A DNA stretch of 64,000 nucleotides from assembly GCA_026936325.1 (NCBI GenBank), contig JAPTHN010000003.1:63391192-63455191 (forward strand), written 5' to 3'. This DNA is from Platynereis dumerilii. Lineage: Eukaryota > Annelida > Polychaeta > Phyllodocida > Nereididae. How positions within the stretch are numbered: position 1 is the stretch's first letter; the number at the start of each line of letters is the position of its first letter. A model generated the notes under the pieces. That model saw nothing but the letters and a program-made list of their open reading frames with translations, did no database searches and was not told where the DNA came from. Position numbers and translations under genes: made by a program. Below are positions 52,617 to 63,703 of the stretch, piece by piece.

Positions 52617-53189
52617 TTTTATTCAATGCGATCTGGCGCCATATTAAGGTCATGATGTCATTGAGGTTACTGTTAACCATAGGCCTATGTTTAAGGTTGT
52701 ATACTTTTATACAATTGTGAATATGAATCCAAATCATTTAAGAAGTTTACAAAATATATGATGCATATTAATATTTAGATCTTATATAATTAACTGAAGG
52801 ACAAAAATTGCAAAACAATATCATTCATAACTTGATTTTAAACCATTTCATACGGGAGAGAAGCATAAAATTAATTTTTTTCTTAACGTAAAAATCTAAT
52901 CAGAAAAAGACAAACGGGTAGATGTCAACATATAGTTCTTTTGAATGGGTAGCGATTTATGTCTTATCATGAAAAATAGAAGTCTATACAACTTGGCAAC
53001 CAAACAGGAATCTTCAGTTGTGAACTTTTGGGTAAAACTTTTATGGAACACAGAGCAACTGAAAGGGTTGCTATGCAAATAAACAAAACTATGCCCCTTG
53101 GTAACCATGAAATTATGCATGTCTGATGCGGAGATCTTCATTTGAAATATATACTTATGTTAATTCACTTTTTGAAGTACAATGTAGTC

Positions 53190-53285
53190 TTGGTTCTTCT
53201 TAACCCAGTCACGGTTGGAAATGAAAACCAGGTTCCAGTGATTGGAAGCCCAGAGGTCTAACTACCAAGCTATCACCCTTGATCC
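53190..53285 (-). mobile_element. Possible tRNA-derived SINE remnant
   Basis: On the minus strand GATAGCTTGGTAGTTAGA resembles a pol III A box. It is followed about 30 bp later by a weak B box (CTGGAACCTGG). The order and spacing suit a tRNA-derived SINE head. The boxes are imperfect and no second copy is present here. Confidence 0.35.
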
Positions 53286-53669
53286 TCCTTCTGTTGCTGC
53301 AGCTAAAAGCTATTCAAATATATTTTTTTGAACATCTGAAAATATTTTCCAATCAATAAGAGAGGCATTTCCACACACAACAGAATAACAAAAAAAAATT
53401 TAAAAAGGTTACATGTATTTCTTGCGTATTTCTTCCATAATTTAGTCTTTTTTTCAATAAAAAGGAAGCGTACTTTCAAAAAATGCAGTTTTCCAATGAC
53501 TCTATTTTATCTACATGAGGTTTTAGGGAATGAAATTTCAAAATTGATGCTTTCAGGGGAAAATTATTTGTGAACGGGAAAATATAAGCACTCAGTTGCC
53601 CAAGGTGTGATTTTGGACATTTGTTTACGATACTCAAAACATCATTATCAAAAATCTCTCATTCTTGTG

Positions 53670-54371
53670 GTTACCATGGCAACTAAAAATTAAAAATATT
53701 TATTCCAAGATATAAAATAAGATCAGTAAAGGTAAAATTTGGAATGGCAATATGATTGACAAGCATGAAATGGGCTACAAATACTGGGGTTTTTACTGTT
53801 TTGTTTGATAAAGACTATTTAGCTTGGAAATGGTGAATTTGCGTTATATGGCAATGTTCCAACAGTCCATTTTTTTCATGTGAGGTCTGAAGACATGGAA
53901 ATATACATCTGATAATAATTTGTGGTGGCAGATGGATGTTACCTTTGATTGGAAGGAGATATTTTGGGCTACAGCGTTCCACTTGGAAAAATAAATGCAC
54001 ACATATTCAAGTTTGTTTACTCATATTTCTGTTACCATGGCAACTGAGCATTCAAATATTATACTTTTTTAAACAACCTTTCTCTGACTTTCATTTCATA
54101 CATAACATACAAATCATATGATATTTTTCGTGTTTCCAGGTGAACTTATTAAAGTCAAGTCTGATTAAATCTAACAAAAAGCACACATATTCCCTTACAT
54201 GGCAATATGCTATATACCTAATTTGCATAACTCTGCATATTTTTGATAAAGCTTCCCTAGTGGATTGTAATCATAGGATTAGTTTGATTCCAGGCAATAA
54301 ATTGATAAAAAGATATGGACAAATGAAGATCTATTGATTTTCCAATTTTTTTATGCGGTTGCCATGGAAAC
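53670..54371. promoter_or_regulatory. Three X-box-like palindromes (right arm)
   Basis: gttaccatggcaac (53670-53683), gttaccatggcaac (54031-54044) and gttgccatggaaac (54358-54371), mirroring the left-arm set. The last is the inverted partner of 49245-49258. An isolated similar site, gttgccatggtaac, lies outside the element at 59026-59039. Confidence 0.5.
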
Positions 54372-55426
54372 CCTTTGATTACAACCTTATGCACCTGATT
54401 CCAAACATTTCACCAATAGATCTATACACCCCAAGGTCTTGGGTTTCCAACGGTACCAAGAAACAATGGTGACCTCATGAGATGAGGTAAATCAAAAACT
54501 AAGCCACTTTTTGGAGGTCAGCTCCCGGACTAGTACATTTTCCAAGGATAAAAATAATAACAGCAAAGGAAGATGTTATGGGGTTGGAGTTACCAGGCCC
54601 TTGTCTGGTTAAATGTCCATTAGTGAGGCACGTGGTTGGCCAGATATAAACAAATGGCCTTTAATGACTTTTCTAAAAATACATTCTACTGTCCAGAATC
54701 TGCTTCATTCTATACCATTGCAAGTTGGACACCTTTAGTCATCAACCTTTGGTATTGTACATGGTGCATCATAAGAAATCTAATTATTATTTTTGTTCCT
54801 CAGTAAAAAACCTAAGTTTTTAAAATAGCTTTGAGAATTTTTGCCAATCGGTGGGGGTTTGAAAGATGATTGCCATTACTTTTGCAATTTGATTGCCACC
54901 TATATCTACCTTTGGTTTTATGGGCTTTGGGGGTGACCTTTTGATGTCAAGGGGGGGGGGGCTTGATTTTTTTTTTAAATAACTAACTTCTTGCTCAGTT
55001 TTGGTGAAATTAATAAATTCTTTCTGAGCTGCCATTTTCCTGGTGCATAGTAACTGCTTATTAAATCAACAGATGTTCTTTCGTTTGCATGCCTATACAA
55101 AACAATGTCAACTCTTGATCGAAACGCTAGAATAATTAGGACTTCAATTTTCTCAAATTTGGCATTCCATATGTGGAATTGAAAAGGTTTGTTTCTGAGA
55201 CATTAGACTAAGGTATACATAGTACCATAAATAATTTTTGAGGATGAGCATTATTCGAAACCTTCCTTTGGAATTCCCACAAACATTGATATTTTTTATT
55301 GAAATATATAAGAAAGAAAATTGCGATATTGTACAACAAGATAGACATTCAATTTGACTTCAGCCTTCATTCGTCTTGACATCGATTCCAACCACTTGTT
55401 TTTACTTGTTGGTTAGGTTTCTTAAT

Positions 55427-55626
55427 AACACAAAGGTCTGTACAATTGACTCACCAGGAGCTTTCACCCTTCTCACAAGGGCTTCCTCAGCTCTCGGAAG
55501 TGGCTCAGATGGTCACATGATTGCTCAGAGTCAAGTCATGTGACAGGAGGTTTCAATACAGCTGAGCAAGCCCTTGTGAGAAGGGTGAAAGCTCCTGATG
55601 AGTCAATTGTACAGACCTTTGTGTTA
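55427..55626. mobile_element. Foldback MITE with ~66-bp near-perfect arms
   Basis: aacacaaaggtctgtacaat...caccaggagctttcaccctt...ggcttcctcagct is inverted as agctgagcaagccctt...gggtgaaagctcctgatgag...aggtctt-type text ending cctttgtgttat. The loop of ~60 bp contains gtcacatgat and aagtcatgtgac, also inverted. The transcript would form a stable hairpin. Confidence 0.75.
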
Positions 55627-56240
55627 TGAAAACGTGGATCTCCAAAGGTCAGGATTAAGCTTACATAGTTTGTTTTTACTTAGTTTCGACAGATATGACC
55701 ATTCTTCAATGAAAGTCACTTGCACCCATTCAAATCAGTTTACTGAACCTCTCTCTTGTGCTCTGAATGGTCCAACATATCCCTGTATCTGTCAAAAAGA
55801 AGCAAAAAAATACCAGCGAAGGCTAAGGTAATAGGGTACACTGAGCTGGGTGCAGCATATAACTTGATATGGTGAGGTTTTGTTAGTTTTACACATGTTG
55901 CCAGTAGAGCCAGGCTTGAAGATAAAATTAATATCATAATTGACAGAACATTGTCCATATTTATTATTTACACAGGCTCTCATAAATAATAGTTTATTAT
56001 CATCTGACCTGATCTATTTTATTAGTGCAGGCCAATAAAAAGGGTGAGCTCATCAATAACCTTTTAATAGAGTGTTGTGTGAGGAAGCAAACCCATTTAG
56101 CAGAAGCTATGATTTTACCAGACAGACAGGAGTTTGTAACACTGTCATGGGACTTCAGATATGTTTCTCTTTACTGTTTTGCTTTCTAACTCAGACTTTG
56201 TCCTGCCCACAACTATATTACTGTCTCCGAAGCAGTGCTG

Positions 56241-57747
56241 CGTCTGCCAATCCATAAGCGTATCGGAGGGGGGGGGGCAATCGCCCCCCCCCCTCCAAAT
56301 GTTTGGGAAACAGTAGGATTCGGGCAAAAAGGCTCAAAAGATTTGGGCAGATGATTTAATAATCACTTTTGAAAATTAATGATTTCCAGGCAATTTCATT
56401 TGAAATGGTAACAAATCTAGATCTTGAACCCCTTTATACTCCATATAGTACACTAACATTTATAACTGTAATTCTGATGGATATAATCTATTTAAAGAAA
56501 TCCATGGATTTTTTTAATCTAAAACAGCACCATTATGTATAGGACCTACCAAACATGGAGGGGTTTTACGTTGTATCCAGTGTTCTAAACTGGGACACCT
56601 GATAAACCTGGCGCATCCCTTGACTAATAGGGTATATATGGCAGTGTTGGAGGTCTCGAGGTTGGCCTCGTCCTCGAGGCCGGCCTCAGAGCCATATTTT
56701 GGTGGCCTCGGCCTTGGCTCAGTTTGGGATACCAAATCCTTGGCCTTACCTCGGTTTCGGTTGTCTTATGGCCAGAGATGGAGGTCCCAGGACCAACCTT
56801 ATCCTCGAGGTTGGCCTCGGGGCCATATTTTGAAGGCCTCGGCCTTGCCTCGGTCTCAGATTGTCTCGCCTCGACTACATCACTGAATTATATTGCAGAC
56901 TTCCAACTTTTTAAATGCTTGCATCTTGACCGAATATAATCTCTAAGCAATAAAAAAGTATAAGTAAGACACATTAAAAAGTATAACGAACTCCAGACAA
57001 TATCATATACAGTAACTCTTTTTTTTCTTGTTTTATTAATTTTTGTAGGAAGATGAAAAAAAAATTGTGAAAATTAAGCGGACTAATAGCACCCAGAACT
57101 TGGATAAGAGAGCTACACTTGCTATTGCATAGCGGCATAGCCATAGCAGTAAAATAGAAAAAAAATTCCTTGTCAATAGCGCATTTCCATTTAATCCAAT
57201 TTTGTTTGTTCGTCAAGTACTTCTGTTGTGTCAGTTCATCACAAATTAAATTATTCATTTCAGTTAATTTATGGGCTTTCATTAGTGCAAGAGACCCATT
57301 CACATTAACACACAACTGCACTCCCCCACTCTCCTGATGCTTACCATGCAATAAAACTATCATTTCAGCAATGCAAAAAAAAAGGGTAATCTATTTAATT
57401 TATTGCTCCATTGCAATAACAATTCAATTAGCCGATCATTAACCTGATGCCATGGTATGCATAAACTGTCAGAGTTCAGATTAATATCCCTTGTGCTAAT
57501 GTTTTTATATAACTCTTCGACTTCAAATAAGGGCATGGAGCTCCAGATCTGTTTGTTATTGCTTTTAGACTGCTTTCTGATGCCTGGAGTAGATCCAGAA
57601 ATGGGGGGGGGTTACGAATGAAAATGTACTAAAAATATCGGGATACTTTTTTTTACATTAAAATGACAAGGCCAAAGGGGGGGTTGAACCCCCTTAACCC
57701 CCCCTGAATTCGCTACTCGATGCGGATGTCAGCCTGCCAAGAAATAA
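56241..57747. mobile_element. ~1.5-kb insertion in the decayed lectin exon
   Basis: The boundaries come from the interrupted lectin exon, with ACTGTCTCCGAA on both sides (56219-56230 and 57748-57759). Contents: G/C homopolymer tracts, two copies of a 'ggcctcg' repeat and a second G-rich block near 57603-57710. No frame with recognisable motifs. A target duplication of this length suggests retroposition, but the class is unknown. Confidence 0.5.
56650..56880. repeat. Two-unit GGCCTCG-rich repeat
   Basis: Two units of about 115 bp share cctcgaggt/ccggcctc, gccatattttg and ggcctcggccttg. This GC-rich block stands out from the AT-rich surroundings and creates spurious frames. Confidence 0.6.
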
Positions 57748-57921
57748 ATAACTGTCTCCGAAATAAAGCAAAATAACATTTTATGTTCCGAAAAAATTGG
57801 TATAATTTCTTGTGTGGGTCAATGATCAACATCTTTAAGACAGTGAATTCCATTTCTATCTACCAATATTATTTGAAATCTCTGTTAGCTTTTATTTGCT
57901 GCTGCAATTGTGTTAATAAAG

Positions 57922-59060
57922 TGCTGGAGGCCCAAGAATCATTCATTGTAACCAAATTTAGATCCATAATGCGATTAAATGGTGTGTCCAATCATGTTTA
58001 CATTTGCAATCAGCAGAAAGCACAAAGAACTAAGGAATCAGATTCCTTAGTTTGGTGCTTGATGAAGTCAAATGCATTTTCTAAACTGATTACATAAAGA
58101 TTAAGTTGCCATTCTGCAATTGTGCACCAGATAAACAAACATGAATTTGAATGGCAAAGCACATTGCAACACCATCTAAATGCTAATTGAAAGATTATTT
58201 CCACGAAAACGGTTATCTGATAGCAAGATTGTTTGTCTTAATAATGTTTTGTTATTTTTCAGTAGTTGTGTGTTGTTTGCATGTGGGAATAGAAAAGGAA
58301 ATCTTATAAGTGAACTGCACTTTTATCCCACAAAAGACTTTAAATATCATCTTAATCTTGTCTGGCTGCTCAATTAACTTGATAAAAATGTCTCAGAAAT
58401 TGCTATTACAGTGTGTCACTTTGTTAAAGAAAGATTGAGGACCAGTTCACTGTGAAAAATGTACTTCATGACTCATTATAGCTGATGAAGTGTCATCTTC
58501 TCTATACTTTCAACATGGGAAACATAGAGACAGTTTGATTAGTCATGATCAAGAGAAGGTTATTTGACATGTCAAAACTGATTTTGGAGTGAAAATCAGA
58601 CGCATAATCCATTCGTTTGGATGTCACCAACAAGCGGGATTAGTCTCCTTAAATCAAAAATTAACATTGAGAGTAGGCTATTGGGTGTGATCATGACAAA
58701 TCATCAGTATGATGCTACACCAAGTGCCATTTTCACAGTGCAGCAGTACAAGTTTTTTCTGTATCAAAGTGACGGACTGTAAGAATGTGATGATTAGAGC
58801 TTCATAGAAAGAATTTGCAGTCATAATAAGGCTATTAAATTATTATTTTTTCCAATTACAAAGTAGAGCATTATTTGTGTGTCAGCAGGTCAGAATGTAA
58901 ACATCATAATAAACATACAAACATGCTGCTATGAATCTATCTGTCTGTCCTTCACTTTATCCTAGTGTCACATCACTGACACTGACACTTCCTCAGTTCT
59001 TCTTTGGTATCTTAACAAGGTTTGTGTTGCCATGGTAACAGTGAGGGTCTATATCTTTGG
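57922..59060 (+). repeat. Inverted segmental duplication, plus copy (carries MITE B copy 2)
   Basis: 57922-58403 and about 58782-59060 align with the reverse complement of about 62990-63703. Shared text includes aaatggtgtgtc.aatcatgt, gaatttgaatgg.aaagcaca, ctcaattaactt and tctttggtatctta. The minus copy lacks the MITE at 58409-58779. The proximal half is related to 29885-30450. Confidence 0.75.
58409..58779. mobile_element. Tc1/mariner-like MITE family B, copy 2 (371 bp)
   Basis: TA-flanked (58407-58408 and 58780-58781), ends CAGTGTGTCACTTTG and its inverse. The homologous segment at about 63220-63235 (minus strand) reads straight through the insertion point, giving an empty-site comparison within the window. 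Confidence 0.82.
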
Positions 59061-59166
59061 GATTTAGCGACTGAGGAAGAACACCTGATTCATGCCTGTG
59101 TCAAAACTCTCTTGGCTTTTTAACAAAGAAACCACATGCAATATCATCTGCCAGCCAATTGCTTTA

Positions 59167-59536
59167 CAGCTTTCCACTTTGATATAGACACAATGAGGAT
59201 CAGTTCACTGTGAAAAATGCATTTCTTCATTAATGATAGCTGATGAAGTGTCATCTTCTCTACTTCAACATAGGAAACATAGAGGCTGTTTGATTAGTCA
59301 ATAGTCATGATCAATAGAAGGCCATATGTGACTTGTCAAAACTGATTTCAGAGTGAAAATCAGATACATAATCCTTTCGTTTGGCTGTCACCAACAAGCA
59401 GGATTAGTCTCCTTAAATCAAATTAACATTGAAAGTATTGCGTATGATCATGACAAATCATCAGCATGATGACACTCCAAGCGCCATTTTCACAGTGCAA
59501 CAGTCCACTCTTTTTCTTTATCAAAGTGGAAGGCTG
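59167..59536. mobile_element. Tc1/mariner-like MITE family B, copy 3 (370 bp)
   Basis: TA-flanked (59165-59166 and 59537-59538). Ends CAGCTTTCCACTTTGATA and tatcaaagtggaaggctg. Near-identical in plan and length to copy 2, only ~390 bp away. Confidence 0.82.
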
Positions 59537-59901
59537 TAATATCATTTATGAAACTAAAAGCGCAGCTGACAATTAGTAATGTGAAGCTTTAGTTATTTAA
59601 ACACCCTTTCTTCCTCGAAACATTTTTACTGTTAAATATCTAGGGGTGTTGAAGATTTGGTGCTCTTGAAAAACAACTGAATAACCAATTGTAACAATAA
59701 TAATAAATAATTTCCCGTCACGGGATACTACAAACCTCAATTGTGTGAAGAAAATTATTTTGACAATTCATCTTGATACTTATAAGTGATATAAGATTTC
59801 ACAGTGCAAACGGTTTAATTGAAGAGAACCATTGTTCACCCTCATCAGTTAAGGCCCTGATCCTTCTTGGAAAGCCCGTAGCACAAAATGGACTTACCTG
59901 A

Positions 59902-59905
59902 TCTG

Positions 59906-59964
<59 letters not shown>

Positions 59965-59965
59965 G

Positions 59966-60020
<55 letters not shown>

Positions 60021-60021
60021 G

Positions 60022-60092
<71 letters not shown>

Positions 60093-60093
60093 G

Positions 60094-60136
<43 letters not shown>

Positions 60137-60193
60137 GTCTATCTATCTATCTATCTATCTATCTGTCTATCTATCTATCTATCTATCTATATG

Positions 60194-60224
<31 letters not shown>

Positions 60225-60225
60225 G

Positions 60226-60276
<51 letters not shown>

Positions 60277-60301
60277 GTCTATCTATCTATCTATCTATCT
60301 G

Positions 60302-60351
<50 letters not shown>

Positions 60352-60352
60352 A
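59902..60352. repeat. (TCTA)n microsatellite, ~450 bp
   Basis: More than 100 TCTA/ATCT units with regularly scattered single-base variants (GTCT). The 160-codon frame across it encodes only Leu-Ser-Ile-Tyr repeats and is not a gene. Confidence 0.95.
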
Positions 60353-61925
60353 ACAAACCAGTTTTTGTGATTCTGTTCCAATTCATTAGTAGCCCACAAT
60401 AGGTAACGTCAATGCCATTGAGAGCCATATATTATGTTGATTCCTTTGTAAGTCACCTCGTGAGCTCAGCTTGGCCAAGTTACATGTATTTGTTTTTTAC
60501 TGCGATGTTTTTGGAACCACACAATAATTACAAGTTTCTTGTAAACACACAATGTATGCTCATTGGTGCTGAGAAGATGTATCGAGGTCCATAGTATTTA
60601 GATTCAGATTCAGATTATGCTAATTTTCCTATATATGATTTACAATATTATATTATTTCTTTTTTTAAAAAGTATTATATGTAGCGGGAAAGAATACCTC
60701 TCAAAGACGTATTTGTCGCTGCAGAGCGGCCACCCTTCAGTGAATAGAGTAGCGCTGGGCATGCAGCCCCCCTTAACTTCAAGATGTGATTTGGCCTACT
60801 TTTTATGGTTGATTATTTGAATGCTTATGCTGTTAGGAAGGGATTACTTGACTGTACTTATAATTAGTGAAATAAATGTCTACCAATTTTAATAAAGGCA
60901 TTAAAGTCATTTTGGTTAAAAAAATTGCAAATGACCTTCTTACCCCACCCACCGGGCTAGAAGCCCCCCTATTATAATCTTATGGCAATTTTTTTTTGCG
61001 AGCGCATTCAGCTTGACAGTTGTTTCTTGGGGTTTTTTTTTCTGAATTCTGAATTTTTCTGTTCATACTTTTATTTTCTAACATTTTTTGCCCTTTTTCA
61101 ATTTCATCCAAATGTTTTCTATTTTAATTAGCTATTTTATCAAGATTTAAGGTAAAATACACATTATTAAATGGTTCCTGAAGCAGCTTTGAGGCCCCAG
61201 TGAAGCGGGACTCATGCCCCAAACACACATATTTTAATTTGACCTCTATTTTGTTAACTAAAATGCAAAAAGTATGATCCAAATCATATTTATATGATGG
61301 TCATTAAGTGAAGCAATGCAGATTTCTATTATACTTTTAAATAGTTCCAAAGTTATTTCTGACAACCGTTTCAAAGAGTAACTCAGTTACAAAAACAATG
61401 CATATTTTTTTGTTTCTTTAATTTCTACTATGGTTTGGTGCTGTTTGCCCTGAAAATTTGTGACGTCACCTAAAAAGCCTCCTGCTTCAATCCTATCAAA
61501 AAGAAAGTGCATACAAAAATGTAAGTTTAGATATAACCCTGGGGGAGCCTCTCACCTAACCCCAGGCTTCTTGCCCCGACCTGTTCTATAATGGCAAAAT
61601 GTATGGTAAAATGTTGAGTGTACAATTATTTCAGATCCATTCGAAACTGCAATGATGGTGTTTAGCTTCATATACATACTCAATTATTAATTAAAATCTG
61701 TCTGTGATAATTATTTCCCTTGGAAGCTTAAGCACGCTTCAGTCCAAAATCTGATAACACCTTGAGAAATATCCCAAGCAGATTGAAATTATTTATTTCA
61801 AAACTGCCTGTAAAGAATTATTCCTTTCACCAAAACTGAGTAAAATATTACTTATCTAAAAAAACTACAGCCACCCTCCCAGATACTAAATGGTCGCCTC
61901 CTAGTCAATGTTTGTAGATAAAATG
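60353..61925. other. AT-rich host DNA, no gene recognised
   Basis: Two phrases of opposite sense, cgggctagaagcccccc (~60953) and ggcttcttgccccg (~61567), hint at a small inverted-repeat element, but the flanking text does not match well enough to call it. Short frames look random. Confidence 0.35.
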
Positions 61926-61929
61926 CATT

Positions 61930-62370
61930 TTCCCAGCGGGAATTGTGATGTCAATACGACATCATTCTGAAGTCGGATTTGATGTCAGAGTAATGTTACA
62001 GTGAAGTTGGATTTGCTAAAAAATAGCATTGAATTATAACCTTCAGTGGACATGAAAATCTGCTGTGAATGCAACGTCATATTGGAGTAACATTCACTTG
62101 GGCATCTGACCGAAGTATGACATCAGTAGAAGGTCAGTCAAACACCTGGCTGAAGGACTACATTTTTGCGACATAATTCCTTGGCATTATTGTGACGTCC
62201 CTTTCTGACCTCAGTCTGATATCAGTAGAAGGTTAGTCAATGGACAATGTCACGCTGATGTTAAATTTTGACTTCTGTTTGCAGGAAACAATAGCATTAC
62301 AATGACTCTATATTTAAGTCAAGGTCAGTCAGGACCAGGAATAACCAAAATACAACACCAGACTGACATC
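61930..62370. repeat. Repeat rich in TGACATCA/TGACGTC-like words
   Basis: The segment has many near-CRE words (gatgtcaatacgacatc, tgacatcagtagaaggtcagt, tgatatcagtagaaggttagt, tgtgacgtcc). The phrase atcagtagaaggt.agtcaa occurs twice, about 100 bp apart. It resembles short dispersed repeats of marine invertebrates; no terminal repeats were resolved. Confidence 0.45.
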
Positions 62371-62847
62371 AGAATGCCTGCTGTGTTGTTTTCAGGATTG
62401 GTATTACCAGGTTAATTTTTCAAAGGAGGCCATTTTGTGGATAAGCATTCCATGGGTCTCCTTTTAATCAAATCTTCCCAAGTTACATGTAGAGGCCACT
62501 GTCGCTATGCATATTTAATGATACCTTTCTGCAACTGCCACTCTGAGCCACTCTGACCTCATTCACTTGAGTCTCTCCTGGGACACTCCTTGGTTTTGCA
62601 AGAGACTGATTGTTCTGTGTTAACTATTTTCCAGGTATTTCTGGATTTTCCTTAAAAACGTCTATGAATGGATCACATTTAATAGAACATTGTGCGTGGA
62701 AGAATTCTTTGCTACTTATACCATTCGACACCTCTGTCAGCCAATCACATGCCAGTATTACAGGGAAATAATTCCTATATTCTTTGTTGTCCAGTTATCC
62801 TCTCATGTTTGAGTGTTTGAGTGTTTGTCTCACGGTATAAGCCAGTT

Positions 62848-62940
62848 ATTCACCATGGGATCAGGAATATGTGTTTATCACACCTCGGGCTAAAGCCCTC
62901 AGGTGATAAATCACATATTCCCTCTCCCGTGGTGAATAAC
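62848..62940. other. ~37-bp inverted repeat around an AGGGCTTTAGCCCG-type centre
   Basis: gttattcaccatgggatcag...aatatgtgtttatcac pairs with gtgataaatcacatatt...ctcccgtggtgaataac across a short cctcgggctaaagccctcagg centre, itself palindromic. It is likely a small foldback MITE or hairpin-forming transcript. Confidence 0.6.
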
Positions 62941-62989
62941 CTATACTAATCGCTGTTTGATGTGATGTTACATGAAACACATTTGACAA

Positions 62990-63703
62990 TGGTTATTGTT
63001 TAAATGTGTGCAATGTGCATACAGCATAAAGGCCTAAAGAAATGGTGAGAAAAACAATGTCAAACACTGCTAAGATACCAAAGAAAAAGTGAGGTGTCAC
63101 TGTCAGAAATGTAACACCGAGGATGAAGTGCGGGACCGGTTGATAAAATAATAGAACACACATGCCACATTTTTTAATTGTGATATTCTTTCCACAATGT
63201 TCTATTTACACATTCTCCACCAGTTTCTGAGACAGATTTATTAAGTTAATTGAGTACCCAAGCATTATTGACTTGTAGTGTTTGTGGAATAGAAATTCAG
63301 TTGATAAATGAAATATATTTTTCTGTTCCCAAATGCTAATAAAACCAACTGCTGGCAAAATATTATAAAGACAAACGACCTTGCCATCAGCCAACCATTT
63401 TTCATTTCTCAACAGTGTTCCAGGAAATAATCCCTCAATTAGCATTTAAATGGTGCTGCAATGTGCTTTCCCATTCAAATTCATATTTGCTTTCTGGTGC
63501 ACATTTGCAAAATGGCAACCTAATCTTTGAGTAATCAGTTTAGGAAATGAATTTAACTTCATCAAGCAACAAAATAAGATTTCTGATTCTTTAGTTCTGT
63601 TTGGTTATTGCTGATTGCAAATGTAAACATGATTCGACACACCATTTAATTGCATAGTGAATTTAGATTTGGTTAGAATGAACAATTTTTGGGCCTTCAG
63701 ATA
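62990..63703 (-). repeat. Inverted segmental duplication, minus copy (empty site)
   Basis: Reverse complement of most of 57922-59060 without the MITE. Around 63225 it reads tctcagaaactggtggagaa, matching the joined flanks of the MITE at 58407/58781. Confidence 0.75.

Larger units (their letters stand above)
48898..54751. mobile_element. ~5.9-kb inverted-repeat element carrying six X-box-like palindromes
   Basis: The outer inverted pair is caaaggttggtgactgaagg at 48898 and the reverse complement of 54725-54751. A second pair is gtccgggagctg...acctcatctcatgaggtcacc (49097-49151) and its inverse at about 54468-54531. A third is ggtgaaat...aatcaggtgca...tttccatggcaac (about 49204-49258) and its inverse at about 54358-54415. 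The arms are diverged (roughly 70 percent by eye) and at least ~360 bp long. No intact transposase is seen. A SINE-like insert lies at 52400-52616. Confidence 0.6.
55908..57921 (+). pseudogene. Decayed second copy of lectin promoter and exon 1, split by a 1.5-kb insert
   Basis: 55908-56240 matches 34335-34680 closely, including the start codon at 56148 (MGLQICFSLLFCFLTQTLSC). The match stops after the exon text gtctccgaagcagtgctg. The exon resumes at about 57748 with actgtctccgaa and continues with weaker similarity (atgatcaacatctttaagac matches atgataaagatctttaagag; MINIFKTVNSISIY matches MIKIFKRENSIGIY). Roughly 12-20 bp are duplicated across the insert. No exon 2 or 3 partner is seen downstream. 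Confidence 0.72.

Noticed and set aside
59900-60350. CRISPR-like periodicity
   Set aside because: The repetition is a 4-bp microsatellite without spacers, in an animal genome.
59888-60370. 160-codon open frame of Leu-Ser-Ile-Tyr repeats
   Set aside because: It is the translation of a TCTA microsatellite, with no start context and no biological sequence outside the repeat.
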